Below are positions 19,723 through 27,905 of a stretch of DNA of 64,000 nucleotides, piece after piece (position 1 is the stretch's first letter; the number at the start of each line of letters is the position of its first letter). Origin of the DNA: Luteimonas sp. ANT-B3E (GTDB taxonomy: Bacteria; Pseudomonadota; Gammaproteobacteria; Xanthomonadales; Xanthomonadaceae); assembly GCA_001683895.1 (NCBI GenBank), contig LXQJ01000041.1, forward strand, positions 60,149 through 124,148, given 5' to 3'. The translations under genes were made by a program, and so were the position numbers. The notes under the pieces were generated by a model that worked only from the letters and a program-made list of their open reading frames with translations, had not been told where the DNA came from and did not search any database.

Positions 19723-20226
19723 CTAGTCTTCCAGCAGCTCCAGCGCCATGACGATCGCGTCTTCGCGCCCCTGCCGCGCCGGGTAGTAGCGCGGGCGGCG
19801 CCCGATCTCGTTGAAGCCGGTGTCGTGGTACAGCGCGAGCGCCGCCGGGTTGGACGGCCGCGCCTCGAGGAACACGCGCGCGATGCGGTGCCCGCGCGCG
19901 ATGCCGAGAATCGCCTGCAGCAGGCGCCGGCCGTGGCCACGGCCCTGACACACGGGATCCACGCACAGGTTGAGCAGGTGGGCCTCGTCGACGGCGAGGC
20001 TCAGCACCGCGTAGCCGACGATGTGGCCGTCGTCGACCAGCAGCCACATGGGGTACTGCGCGCGTAGGCAGTCGCGGAAGATGCCGGGCGTCCACGGGAA
20101 CGGGTACGCGCGCAGTTCGACTTCCATCACCTCGGCCAGGTCGGCGTCGCGCATCGGTCGCAACGCCGGCACGGTTCGATGCGTCGAGGCGGCGTCGCGT
20201 GCAACGTCCCTTGCGCCGGCGCTCAC
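19723..20226 (-). CDS. rimI: Ribosomal protein S18-alanine N-acetyltransferase RimI
   Basis: This is a GNAT-fold acetyltransferase of 167 residues that acetylates the N-terminal Ala of ribosomal protein S18. It shows the RimI opening LRPMRDADLAEVMEVELRAYPFPWTPGIF and the acetyl-CoA binding loop VCQGRGHGRRLLQAIL. FLEARPSNPAALALYHDTGFNEIGRRPRYYP with the catalytic Tyr region and AIVMALEL follow at the end. The longer open frame is rejected in favour of GTG at 20226, which overlaps the stop of the preceding small gene as GTGA (20223-20226). The preceding gene is a candidate HolD, matching the E. coli holD-rimI order. Confidence 0.92.
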   Translation of the reverse strand: MSAGARDVARDAASTHRTVPALRPMRDADLAEVMEVELRAYPFPWTPGIFRDCLRAQYPMWLLVDDGHIVGYAVLSLAVDEAHLLNLCVDPVCQGRGHGRRLLQAILGIARGHRIARVFLEARPSNPAALALYHDTGFNEIGRRPRYYPARQGREDAIVMALELLED

Positions 20227-20489
20227 GGCCGCCCGGTGCCGACGCGCAGCGCGCGCAGTCGCGGCCACAGCGCGCGCTTGGCCCCGGGGTCGCCTCGCAG
20301 CCGCGCCGTCGCCGGCCACGCCTCGACCAGCGCGTGCGCATCGGGATCGTCCGGGCGTCGTGCGGCTGCCCGCAGCAGGGCATGCAGCAGCGGATCATCG
20401 GGCAGGCGCGGGCGCTCCGGGCCGCTGTGCCGCAGCAGCTGATGGCCAAGCGCTTCCAGCACCTCGCGCTGGAACGGATCCCAGTTCAC
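20223..20489 (-). CDS. Small protein, candidate miniature DNA polymerase III psi subunit (HolD-like)
   Basis: This 88-residue protein starts with GTG overlapping the pssA stop (GTGA, 20486-20489) and ends in a GTGA overlap with rimI. The N-terminus WDPFQREVLEALGHQLLR resembles the chi-binding N-terminal segment of E. coli HolD (pattern DWQLQQLGITQWSLRR). The C-terminus GDPGAKRALWPRLRAL resembles the HolD end (NPTARAALWQQI). The central domain of the 137-residue E. coli protein is largely missing here. Position directly upstream of rimI also matches E. coli holD-rimI. The coding call is firm from the double overlap. The HolD identity is inference from weak terminal similarity and synteny. Confidence 0.7.
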   Translation of the reverse strand: MNWDPFQREVLEALGHQLLRHSGPERPRLPDDPLLHALLRAAARRPDDPDAHALVEAWPATARLRGDPGAKRALWPRLRALRVGTGRP

Positions 20490-21259
20490 GCCCCGGCCGC
20501 GCCCGGTCGCTGGCGCCGGCGCCACGCCCACTGCACCGGACCCGACAGCGCATACGCCACCGACACCGCCAGCAGCGTCTTGGGTGGATCGATCCAGAGC
20601 GCAATCAGCGCCGCGACCGCGATCAGCAGCGCCACGAACGGCACCCGGTCCGATCCCGGTCCGCTGCGGCTGCCCTTGAAGCTGCTGTAGCGGATACGGC
20701 TGACCATGAGCAGGCCACTGACGATGGTGATCGCCAGCGCCAGGTAGCGCAGCGGCGCGCCGCCGAGGTCGAGGGTGTGCAGCGTCCACACCGAACTCGC
20801 CATCAGTCCGGCCGCGGCCGGACTCGCCAGACCGATGAACCAGCGCTTGTCGACCTGCCCGACCTGGCTGTTGAACCGCGCCAGCCGCAGCGCGGCGCAC
20901 GCGGCATACAGGAACGCCGCCAGCCAGCCGACCTTGCCCAGCGTGCTGCCGTCCACGCGCATCGCCACCAGCGACCAGTGGTACATCACCAGCGCCGGCG
21001 CCATGCCAAAGCTCACCAGGTCGGCCAGCGAGTCGTACTGCACGCCGAACTCGGTCTGCGTATTGGTCAGCCGCGCGACCCTTCCGTCGAGCCCGTCGAG
21101 GACGCCGGCGACGAAGATCGCCATGCACGCCGCCTCGAACCGGCCCTGCGAGGCAGCAATGATCGCGAAGAAGCCGCCGAACAGCCCCGCCGTGGTCAGC
21201 AGGTTGGGCAGCAGGTAGATGCCGCGTGCGCGCCGCGGCGGAAGCCCGTTGTCGTCCAT
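20486..21259 (-). CDS. pssA: CDP-diacylglycerol-serine O-phosphatidyltransferase
   Basis: This membrane enzyme makes phosphatidylserine from CDP-diacylglycerol and serine, the precursor of phosphatidylethanolamine. It is 257 residues with several membrane helices. The CDP-alcohol phosphotransferase signature is complete: DGRVAR, eight residues, G, three residues, D, three residues, D (DGRVARLTNTQTEFG then VQYDSLAD). The N-terminus RARGIYLLPNLLTTAGLFGGF is typical of the PssA type II family. ATG at 21259 is used; upstream in-frame codons run into the repeat region. It is the first gene of the pssA-(HolD-like)-rimI coupled group. The roughly 850 bases upstream contain repeat element copy C. Confidence 0.92.
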   Translation of the reverse strand: MDDNGLPPRRARGIYLLPNLLTTAGLFGGFFAIIAASQGRFEAACMAIFVAGVLDGLDGRVARLTNTQTEFGVQYDSLADLVSFGMAPALVMYHWSLVAMRVDGSTLGKVGWLAAFLYAACAALRLARFNSQVGQVDKRWFIGLASPAAAGLMASSVWTLHTLDLGGAPLRYLALAITIVSGLLMVSRIRYSSFKGSRSGPGSDRVPFVALLIAVAALIALWIDPPKTLLAVSVAYALSGPVQWAWRRRQRPGAAGA

Positions 21260-21394
21260 GGCGGCAGTGTATCCGCTCGCCCCTGCGCGCCACCGACTCG
21301 GCCTCCAGGGGGACGGATCTACGGCAACCCGTGGTGCACGCGTCGTCTTGAAAGAAGCGTGTGCTGCCGCCGAAGCCACGAGCAGTCGAGGCAC

Positions 21395-21466
21395 GGAGCC
21401 GCAGCCGCAGCGAAAGCCGGAGTCAGGGCCAGAGGCAGGTCCAAGTCCAGATCCAGAGGCAGAGCC
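21395..21466. repeat. Hexanucleotide array (GGAGCC-like, about 12 units)
   Basis: Twelve degenerate 6-base units abut the right end of element copy C. They include GGAGCC, GCAGCC, GCAGCG, AAAGCC, GGAGTC, AGGGCC, AGAGGC, AGGTCC, AAGTCC, AGATCC, AGAGGC and AGAGCC. It is more diverged than the array at 2765-2830 but shares its unit length and RRRNCC pattern. Confidence 0.75.
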
Positions 21467-21813
21467 CAGGCTTCGGGCCATCGCGCCGCGGTCCGGGGGT
21501 ATCGCTACCCGGTTCGTTCGGCCATCCATGGCCGACTCACCGGCGGACACATCCATGTGCCCTTTACGCGGCACCCCCGCACCCGGCGCGGCGCGGTGGG
21601 TGCATCAGGTGCAGCGCACCTTGTGGGCAAGCGCGTCCACTCGCCCGGCAACACCAAGGAACCTGCTCGCCTCACCGAAGCCAAGCCAATCGTCTAGGAG
21701 GTCGGCGATGGGGTGCTGCGGAGAGTGGGCCATGGATGGCCCGCGCCCGCGACTCGGGCCATGGATGGCCCGACGGAGAGGCGGAGCAGCACCCCGTCGC
21801 CGGCCTCCCTCGC
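21467..21813 (-). repeat. Dispersed hairpin-rich repeat element, copy C
   Basis: This copy is the reverse complement of copies A and B, about 347 bases. Its four inverted repeats (on the plus strand) lie at 21518-21535 (TCGGCCAT/CC/ATGGCCGA), 21545-21562 (GGACACAT/CC/ATGTGCCC), 21725-21744 (GTGGGCCAT/GG/ATGGCCCGC) and 21755-21772 (CGGGCCAT/GG/ATGGCCCG). Compared with copy A, the first and last show paired arm changes that keep base pairing. The second has one change that still permits a G-U pair if transcribed. A short hexamer tract (GGCTCC, GGATTC, GGCTCT; 21834-21851) and a partial end follow. Confidence 0.87.
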
Positions 21814-22118
21814 AAAACCCGCCGAAGCGCTCTGGCTCCGGATTCGGCTCTGGGCAAACAGTGCGGCGGAGCGGCACCCCGTCACCTGTCTTCGTTGCGA
21901 CTGTCGTCAAGGCGCCGCAGATAAAAATTTCACTCTGGCGAAACGCCGCGGCGAGGCAGTCCTCCGTCACACCTAAGCGAGCCGACGGACGCTGCACTAC
22001 CTCCACCCGATTCCACCGCCCAACCTGCACCGCGTCCGCACATCCGCGGCGGGCCGCTTGCGCCCGGGCGCCCCCGGTGCTGCAATCGCGGCCTCGCCGT
22101 CCTGGCAGGAGCCCCGTC

Positions 22119-22529
22119 ATGCATACGTCCATCCGCACAGCCCTCGCCGTGGCCACCCTCGCCTTCGCCGGCGCCCTCGTGTCGCCCGCAGCCGACGCGC
22201 AGCAGGCGGCGAGCGAGGTCTACGAGTGGAAGGACGCGAACGGCAACATGCAGTTCTCGCAGATGCCCCCGGCCAAGGGCGCCTATCGCCAGCGCGCGAT
22301 CAATACGTCCGGCAATGCCGTGGCAAGCAGCACGCCGGTGGCTGCCGCTGCAGCCGTCAGCCCCCAGTGCACCACCGCGCGCGACAACATCGTCGCGCTG
22401 CAGGGCGCGGGCGAGGTGCGGGTGGACAGCAACGACGACGGTACGCCGGACCGTTCGCTCAATGCCACCGAGCGGCTGGGGCAGATGGAGCTCGCCCAGG
22501 CCGCGGTCAAGGCCTACTGCCCCAGCTGA
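22119..22529 (+). CDS. Secreted DUF4124-domain protein
   Basis: This is a 136-residue exported protein of unknown function. The signal peptide MHTSIRTALAVATLAFAGALVSPAADAQQAA is clear, with cleavage likely after ADA. The mature start VYEWKDANGNMQFSQMPPAKG is the DUF4124 signature (Y-W-x-D-x-x-G-x-x-x-x-S-x-x-P). The rest contains an acidic stretch VDSNDDGTPDRS and two cysteines (QCTTARDN, KAYCPS) that could form a disulfide. ATG at 22119 has AGGAG seven bases upstream. A second DUF4124 protein follows 18 bases later, so they probably share a transcript. DUF4124 proteins are abundant in this bacterial group, but no role is established. Confidence 0.85.
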   Translation: MHTSIRTALAVATLAFAGALVSPAADAQQAASEVYEWKDANGNMQFSQMPPAKGAYRQRAINTSGNAVASSTPVAAAAAVSPQCTTARDNIVALQGAGEVRVDSNDDGTPDRSLNATERLGQMELAQAAVKAYCPS

Positions 22530-22547
22530 CCCGGACGCGCTTCCCGC

Positions 22548-22826
22548 ATGCGCGTCGCGCTGGCCATCCTGCTGGGGCTTGCTACCGGCGCCGCGGTGGC
22601 GTGGTGGGCGTCGCGTGACGGCCACGACGCGCGCCAGGCCCGCGCCGCGCGGGCGGAGGCCGCGGCCGCGGCCGATTACGAGGACGCGCGGCCGGTGCTG
22701 TATCGCTGGACAGATGCCGCCGGTGTCGTGCAGGTGACCGATGCGCCGCCGCCTTCCGGCCAGCGCTTCGAGAAGGTCGACCTGCAGCCACGTGACGGCA
22801 TCGAGGTCGACGGCGGCCGCCGCTGA
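22548..22826 (+). CDS. Small membrane-anchored DUF4124-domain protein
   Basis: This 92-residue protein has an N-terminal hydrophobic helix ([22 protein letters not shown]) that probably stays as a membrane anchor. An Ala/Arg/Glu-rich linker and a C-terminal DUF4124 motif ([24 protein letters not shown]) follow. The domain ends in a charged tail. It lies directly downstream of the secreted DUF4124 protein and 73 bases before proS. The function is unknown. Coding potential is supported by the family motif and tight spacing. Confidence 0.82.
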   Translation: MRVALAILLGLATGAAVAWWASRDGHDARQARAARAEAAAAADYEDARPVLYRWTDAAGVVQVTDAPPPSGQRFEKVDLQPRDGIEVDGGRR

Positions 22827-22899
22827 CGTCCGGGGCATCCGGCTCGCGGCCTGCTGCATGGCACAATCCGGGCCCGCTCGCGAACCCGAAGCCCCCTCC

Positions 22900-24648
22900 A
22901 TGCGCCTGTCCCGGTTCCACCTCCGCACCGTCAAGGAAACCCCCGCCGACGCCGAGGTGGTCAGCCACCAGCTGATGCTCAAGGCCGGGATGATCCGCAA
23001 GCTGGCCGCCGGCATCTACATCTGGTCGCCGCTGGGCCTGCGCGTGCTGCGCCGCGTGGAAGCCATCGTGCGCGAGGAGATGGACGCCGCCGGCGCCGTC
23101 GAACTGCTGATGCCGTCGATCCAGCCGCGCGAGCTCTGGGACGAGACCGGGCGCTGGAAGAAGTTCGGCGGCCAGCTGCTGAAGCTGCGCGACCGCAAGG
23201 ACGCCGAGTTCGCCTACGGCCCGACGCACGAGGAGGTCATCACCGACTTCGCGCGCCACGAGCTGGCGAGCTACAGGCAGCTGCCGGTGACCTTCTACCA
23301 GATCCAGACCAAGTTCCGCGACGAGATCCGGCCGCGCTTCGGGGTCATGCGCGCGCGCGAGTTCCTGATGAAGGACGCGTACTCGTTCCACCTCGACGAT
23401 GAGGACCTGGTGCGCGAGTACCAGAACATGCACGCCGCCTATACCCGCATCTTCACCCGGCTGGGTCTGCGATTCCGCGCGGTGCAGGCCGACTCCGGTG
23501 CCATCGGCGGCGACGCTTCGCAGGAGTTCCACGTGCTGGCGGACTCGGGCGAGGATGCGATCGCCTATTCGGTCGCGGCCGGTACCGGCGCCGCTGACGC
23601 CATCGCCACCAGCGGCTATGCGGCCAACGTCGAGACCGCGATCGCTGCCGCGCCCGCGCCCCGCGCCGGGGCCGGGGAGGCGATGCGCCGTGTCGACACG
23701 CCGGTGCAGAAGACCTGCGAGGAGGTCGCGGCGCTGCTCGGCGTGCCGCTGGCGCACACCGTGAAGTCGCTTGCGCTGATGACCAGCGACGGTGCCGATG
23801 CCGGCTTCGTGCTGGCGCTGGTGCGCGGCGACCACGCGGTCAACGCGATCAAGCTGGCCAAGGTCGCCGGGCTGGCGGACTACCGGATGGCGACCGAGTC
23901 GGAGATCGCGACCCACCTCGGCGCCGAGCCCGGTTTCCTGGGCCCGATACCGGACGGATCGCGCCCGGGCCCGCTGCGCGTGGTTGCCGACCGTGAGGTC
24001 GCAGCGCTGGCGGACTTCGTGTGCGGCGCAAACTCCAGCGGCGAGCACCTTGCCGGCGTCAATTTCGGCCGCGACCTGCCGGAGCCTGACACCGTCGCCG
24101 ACATCCGCGACGTCGTCGATGGCGACGCCGCGCAGGACGGCGGCACGCTGCGCATTGCCCGCGGGATCGAGGTCGGCCACGTGTTCCAGCTCGGCCGCCA
24201 GTACGCGCAGGCCATGGGCTGCACGGTGCTCGACGAAACCGGCAAGGCCGCGATCCCGGCGATGGGCTGCTACGGCATCGGCGTGTCTCGGATCGTCGCC
24301 GCGGCCATCGAGCAGAACCACGACGCCGCCGGCATCCGCTGGCCGGACGCGATGGCGCCGTGGCGGGTGGTGGTGTGCATGATCAACCCGAAGCACGACC
24401 CGGGGGTTGCCGACGCGGCCGAGGCGCTTTATGCCGAGCTCAATGCCGCCGGCATCGACACCGCGCTCGACGACCGTGGCCTGCGTCCGGGGCAGATGTT
24501 CGCCGAAGTCGAGCTGATCGGCATCCCGCACCGCGTGGTGGTCTCCGAGCGCAGCCTCGCGGCCGGCACCTTCGAGTACCGCGCCCGCGACGCCGGCGAC
24601 GCCGAGGCGCTGGACCGGGCGGCACTGATGGCGCGCCTGCAAGTCTGA
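22900..24648 (+). CDS. proS: Prolyl-tRNA synthetase (bacterial type with editing domain)
   Basis: ProS charges tRNA-Pro; the protein has 582 residues. It is the bacterial form with the YbaK-like insertion that hydrolyses Ala-tRNA-Pro. The opening [40 protein letters not shown] is typical. Class II motif 2 is seen as [32 protein letters not shown]. The insertion domain covers about residues 230-400 ([41 protein letters not shown]). Motif 3 is [20 protein letters not shown], and the anticodon-binding domain ends the protein. ATG at 22900 is used. An in-frame ATG about 14 codons upstream is possible but not family-like. Confidence 0.96.
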   Translation: MRLSRFHLRTVKETPADAEVVSHQLMLKAGMIRKLAAGIYIWSPLGLRVLRRVEAIVREEMDAAGAVELLMPSIQPRELWDETGRWKKFGGQLLKLRDRKDAEFAYGPTHEEVITDFARHELASYRQLPVTFYQIQTKFRDEIRPRFGVMRAREFLMKDAYSFHLDDEDLVREYQNMHAAYTRIFTRLGLRFRAVQADSGAIGGDASQEFHVLADSGEDAIAYSVAAGTGAADAIATSGYAANVETAIAAAPAPRAGAGEAMRRVDTPVQKTCEEVAALLGVPLAHTVKSLALMTSDGADAGFVLALVRGDHAVNAIKLAKVAGLADYRMATESEIATHLGAEPGFLGPIPDGSRPGPLRVVADREVAALADFVCGANSSGEHLAGVNFGRDLPEPDTVADIRDVVDGDAAQDGGTLRIARGIEVGHVFQLGRQYAQAMGCTVLDETGKAAIPAMGCYGIGVSRIVAAAIEQNHDAAGIRWPDAMAPWRVVVCMINPKHDPGVADAAEALYAELNAAGIDTALDDRGLRPGQMFAEVELIGIPHRVVVSERSLAAGTFEYRARDAGDAEALDRAALMARLQV

Positions 24649-24960
24649 CGGGGCGATCCGGCGGCCAGGCGGCTGCGCCTGCGCGATCGTCGCGCATCCC
24701 CGCCGGCACGGATTGCCGCGGGTGGGCCTGCGACACCGGGAATCCCGGCCGTGGCGCTGGACGCGGGGGCGTCGTTGCGCGCACAAAGCCGCCTTGAATC
24801 CGGGCGGCATCCGGCGGATAACATGGGGCATGCGGCGCGGGGACTGCCCGGATCGACGCGGGGGTATTCGCGGATATTTGTCGCACGCCCTCCAGGACAT
24901 TATGATCATGGCCGCGCGGGCCGCCTGGCCTGCATCCGCCGACATAACCCGGAGCCCATC
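24649..24960. other. proS-hns intergenic region
   Basis: These 312 bases between proS and the H-NS-like gene contain no convincing gene. Two plus-strand sigma-70-like sites are visible: TTGAAT, 17 bases, GATAAC (24794-24822) and TTGTCG, 17 bases, TATTAT (24878-24906). The DNA around 24860-24910 is clearly more AT-rich than its surroundings, as expected for a regulated promoter or an H-NS binding patch. Confidence 0.6.
24878..24906 (+). promoter_or_regulatory. Candidate sigma-70 promoter of the H-NS-like gene
   Basis: TTGTCG (-35, four of six consensus bases) is separated by 17 bases from TATTAT (-10, five of six), about 50 bases before the start codon at 24961. Its AT content contrasts with the surrounding DNA. 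A second possible site lies upstream (24794-24822). Prediction only. Confidence 0.5.
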
Positions 24961-25344
24961 ATGGCAATCAACCTCAATACCCTGTCGCAGAAAGAACTCG
25001 ATTCGCTGATCAGCCAGGCGAAGAAGCGCAAGACCACGCTGAAGAAGCGCAAGCCGCTGGCCACGGTCCGTGCCAAGCTCACCGCCACGGCCAAGGCCGA
25101 GGGCTACACCATCGCCGAGCTCTTCAGCGGCAGCGCCGCATCGCGCGGCGCCTCGGCCGGCACCGGCGCCACCCGTGCCGCGTCCCCGGCGCGCAAGGGC
25201 CGCAAGCTGGGCAAGGTCGCCCCGAAGTACCGCAACCCCGACAATGCCAGCGAGACCTGGACCGGCCGCGGCAAGCAGCCGCGCTGGATGGCCGAGATGG
25301 TCAAGGGCGGCAAGACGGCCGAGGATTTCCTGATCAAGGAGTGA
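24961..25344 (+). CDS. H-NS family histone-like nucleoid-structuring protein
   Basis: This 127-residue protein of the H-NS family silences and organises AT-rich DNA. The N-terminal part is basic with a helical oligomerisation segment (LNTLSQKELDSLISQAKKRKTTLKKRKPLATVRAKLTATAKAEG). A Ser/Ala/Gly linker and the C-terminal DNA-binding motif follow (KYRNPDNASETWTGRGKQPRWMAEMVKGGK), matching the H-NS consensus around TWTGRGRxPxW. ATG at 24961 follows CGGAGC. In this window it could act on the less GC-rich glycan locus, which is inference. A GC-rich hairpin just after the gene probably ends transcription. Confidence 0.92.
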   Translation: MAINLNTLSQKELDSLISQAKKRKTTLKKRKPLATVRAKLTATAKAEGYTIAELFSGSAASRGASAGTGATRAASPARKGRKLGKVAPKYRNPDNASETWTGRGKQPRWMAEMVKGGKTAEDFLIKE

Positions 25345-25368
25345 CGGGTCCCTCCCCGCGTAACCACC

Positions 25369-25395
25369 ACGACGCCGGCCGAGTGCCGGCGTCGT
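25369..25395. terminator. GC-rich hairpin between convergent genes
   Basis: A perfect 11-base stem, ACGACGCCGGC pairing with GCCGGCGTCGT, encloses a 5-base loop. It lies between the H-NS-like gene and the convergent ThrE-like gene. It lacks a long T-run on either side, so it would be a weak intrinsic or bidirectional terminator. Confidence 0.6.
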
Positions 25396-25415
25396 CGTGT
25401 CCGGCACTCCCGCCG

Positions 25416-26660
25416 TTAAAGGTTGCGTCGCGGCGGCAGCAGCAGGTTGCCGATCAGCAGCCCCCCGATCAGCGCCAGCAGGATGTTGATCACCGCCATC
25501 GCGGCATCCTGCCCGGCGGCAAAATCCTGCTGCTGCAGCGACGTCAGCAGGCTGCGCACGCTGGCGCTGCCGGGCACCATCAGGATGATGCCCGGGACCC
25601 GCACCACTGCGCCCGGGCGCTTGACCCAGCGCGCGTAGGCGTTGCCGGCCGCGGTTACCAGCAGCGCGGCGAGGAAGATGCCGACCGAGTTGCCCCACTC
25701 GGCTCCGGCCAGGCGCGAGACGAGGTAGCCCGATGCCGCCGCGAGCATCACCACCGGATAATCGCGGCGGTCGGCGCGGAACAGCACCGCAAAAGCGAGC
25801 GCGGCCAGGGCCAATGCGCTCCACTCCACCCAGTCGGGTTGAGGCCGCAGCGCGCGTACCTGTGGATCGATGCCCAGCATCTGCGCCAGCGTCAGCGCGA
25901 TCATGGTGCCGATGGTCAGCTTGAGCATGGTCGCCACCGCGCCGGCGAAGCGCGCGGTGCCCGACACCAGGTGCTGGCTGGTGAGCTCGTTGAAGGCGTT
26001 GGTCAGCGCCATGCCGGGCATCAGCACGATCAGCGACGCGATGACGACGGTATTGAGGTTGAGCGGGCCGACGAAGCTCGCCACCGCGATCGCGATCGAA
26101 CCCGCCACCATCGCGGCGATCGCGTCGCCGGCCTCCTTCAGCCGCGGCCGGTTGCGCCCGGCAAGCTCCAGCAGCCCGATCAACAGTCCGATCAGTCCCG
26201 CAGTGGCGATGTCCAGCCAAGGCAGTCGCAGCAGGCCGGCCACGCTGGCGCCGGCAAGGCCGAAACCGAGCACCTGCATGGCGTTGCCGCGCCAGCCTGC
26301 GCGCCGGTCGAGCGCGCGCAGCGCGGCGTAGCCCTCGGCCAGCCCGAGGCGTCCCGCCATGACCTCCTCTGCGATGCGGTCGGCCTCGCACAGCTTGTAG
26401 AGGTCGGTATCGCCCGGCGGCATGCGGATCACGCGGGTGGTGTCGCTGTCGCCCGGCGGGCGCATCGGGTCGCTGAAAGCGAGCACCATGCCGGTGGGGT
26501 TGATCCACGGCTCGCAGTCCAACTCCAGCTGCTGGGAGACCGCCATCACCGCTCCCTCCAGCCGCTGCGCGGTGGTGCCGTAGGCCTGCAGGCGGATCGC
26601 CAGCTCGACGACAAAGGCGATGCGGGCGGCGTAGGCCTGCTGCGGGAAGGCGCGTGACAT
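25416..26660 (-). CDS. Threonine/serine exporter ThrE-family membrane protein
   Basis: This 414-residue protein has the two parts of the ThrE family in one chain. The soluble N-terminal domain (about 1-115) includes YGTTAQRLEGAVMAVSQQL and a GDTDLYKLCEADRIAEEVMAGRLGLAEGYAAL stretch. About ten membrane helices follow, including the family segments IASLIVLMPGMALTNAFNELTSQHLVSGTARFAGA and PGIILMVPGSASVRSLLTSLQQQD. Characterised members export threonine and serine, driven by the proton motive force. The substrate here is not proven. ATG at 26660 is used. It is divergent from the Mla operon across about 124 bases. Confidence 0.88.
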   Translation of the reverse strand: MSRAFPQQAYAARIAFVVELAIRLQAYGTTAQRLEGAVMAVSQQLELDCEPWINPTGMVLAFSDPMRPPGDSDTTRVIRMPPGDTDLYKLCEADRIAEEVMAGRLGLAEGYAALRALDRRAGWRGNAMQVLGFGLAGASVAGLLRLPWLDIATAGLIGLLIGLLELAGRNRPRLKEAGDAIAAMVAGSIAIAVASFVGPLNLNTVVIASLIVLMPGMALTNAFNELTSQHLVSGTARFAGAVATMLKLTIGTMIALTLAQMLGIDPQVRALRPQPDWVEWSALALAALAFAVLFRADRRDYPVVMLAAASGYLVSRLAGAEWGNSVGIFLAALLVTAAGNAYARWVKRPGAVVRVPGIILMVPGSASVRSLLTSLQQQDFAAGQDAAMAVINILLALIGGLLIGNLLLPPRRNL

Positions 26661-26784
26661 CGCGACAGGATCGCATGCGCCCCCGCTGCCGTCGCCGGCC
26701 GCAAGGCCCTCATCCCGCCCCCGGTGCCGCCCTGTATCCTCGCCGACGTTGTCGCCACCCCATCAGCAGGTCGCCCTTGCGTCC

Positions 26785-27903
26785 ATGACGGCTCCGCCCA
26801 CCACCGCCCCGAGCATCGACCACGCCAGCGCATCCGACGGCGCGCTGCGCCTGCGCGGCCGGTGGACGCTGCAGTACGCCCGCGGCGTCTCGGAAGCGCT
26901 GCGCGGCGCGCCGGACACGGTCGCCCGGGTCGACGCACGCGATGTCGAACGGCTGGATTCGGTCGGCGTACTGCAGCTGCTGCGGTTCGCGAAGCGGCGT
27001 GGGTTCGCGCTCGAGGACATCGCCTTCCGCGACGACCACCTGGCGCTGGTCGCGGCGATCGACGACGTCGCCGACGACCGGCCGAAGAAGAAGCGCGAGT
27101 ACGGCTTCGCCGCGGCGCTCGGCCGGCTCGGCTTCGCGGTCGAGGACAACTGGAAGGAAGTGGTGGCGCTGGTCAGCTTCCTCGGCGAGACGCTGGCGAA
27201 GATGCTGCGGATGGTGCGCGAGCCCTCACGCTTCCGCATGACCTCGACCGTCTACCACATGGAGCAGGTGGGGCTGGACGCCGTGCCGCTGGTGATCCTG
27301 CTGTCGTACCTGGTGGGCGCGGTGATCGCGTTCCTGGGGGCGACGATCCTGGCCGACTTCGGCGCCACGATCTTCGTCGTGGAGCTGGTGTCGATCGCGT
27401 TCCTGCGCGAGTTCGGCGTGCTGCTGACTGCGATCCTGCTGGCCGGTCGCACGGCGAGTGCGTTCACCGCCCAGATCGGCGCGATGGTCAGCCGCGAGGA
27501 GGTCGATGCGATCCGCACCCTGGGCCTGGACCCGATCGACCTGCTGGTGATCCCGCGGCTGCTGGCGCTACTGGTGATGCTGCCGCTGCTGACCTTCATC
27601 GCGATGATGTCCGGCCTGCTCGGGGGAATGTCGGTGGGCGCCTTCAGCCTGGACATTCCGCCGCAGGCCTACCTGGTCCGCATGCAGGAGCAGATGGACA
27701 TCACCCATTTCCTGGTCGGCATGTCGAAGGCGCCGGTGTTCGCGATGGTGATCGGGCTGATCGGCTGCCTGGAGGGGCTGCAGGTCAAGGGCACCGCGCA
27801 GTCGGTCGGCGAGCGCACCACGTCGAGCGTGGTGCAGACCATTGCGCTGGTGATCATCATCGATGCGATCGCGGCGATCTGGTTCATGAACATGGGCTGG
27901 TGA
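26785..27903 (+). CDS. mlaE: STAS-MlaE fusion: lipid transport ABC permease
   Basis: This 372-residue permease of an Mla-type ABC system moves phospholipids between membranes. Residues about 1-100 look like a STAS domain (LRLRGRWTLQYARGVSEAL, then ARDVERLDSVGVLQLLRFAKRRG), comparable to separate MlaB in E. coli but fused here. The permease part starts near YGFAAALGRLGFAVEDNWKE and has several helices with the family loop GRTASAFTAQIGAMVSREEVDAIRTLGLDPID and the C-terminal GTAQSVGERTTSSVVQTI. ATG at 26785 (MTAPPTTAPS) is preferred over an upstream ATG at 26749. The ATPase gene starts three bases after its stop. Confidence 0.92.
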   Translation: MTAPPTTAPSIDHASASDGALRLRGRWTLQYARGVSEALRGAPDTVARVDARDVERLDSVGVLQLLRFAKRRGFALEDIAFRDDHLALVAAIDDVADDRPKKKREYGFAAALGRLGFAVEDNWKEVVALVSFLGETLAKMLRMVREPSRFRMTSTVYHMEQVGLDAVPLVILLSYLVGAVIAFLGATILADFGATIFVVELVSIAFLREFGVLLTAILLAGRTASAFTAQIGAMVSREEVDAIRTLGLDPIDLLVIPRLLALLVMLPLLTFIAMMSGLLGGMSVGAFSLDIPPQAYLVRMQEQMDITHFLVGMSKAPVFAMVIGLIGCLEGLQVKGTAQSVGERTTSSVVQTIALVIIIDAIAAIWFMNMGW

Positions 27904-27905
27904 CG

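Larger units (their letters stand above)
21260..22118. other. pssA-DUF4124 divergent intergenic region with repeat copy C
   Basis: This gap of 859 bases holds a 12-unit hexamer array (21395-21466), repeat core copy C (21467-21813, opposite orientation to A and B), a short hexamer tract (21834-21851) and a diverged partial element end (about 21872-21901). An AT-rich island, ATAAAAATTT, at 21921-21930 stands out against the GC-rich background and could be part of the promoter of the gene at 22119; no clear -35/-10 pair was defined. Open frames across the region are repeat-derived and are not called. Confidence 0.75.

Noticed and set aside
22582-26676. 1364-codon open frame on the minus strand across proS and the H-NS-like gene
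   Set aside because: It overlaps well-identified plus-strand genes and only joins shadow sequence with the antisense of real genes.
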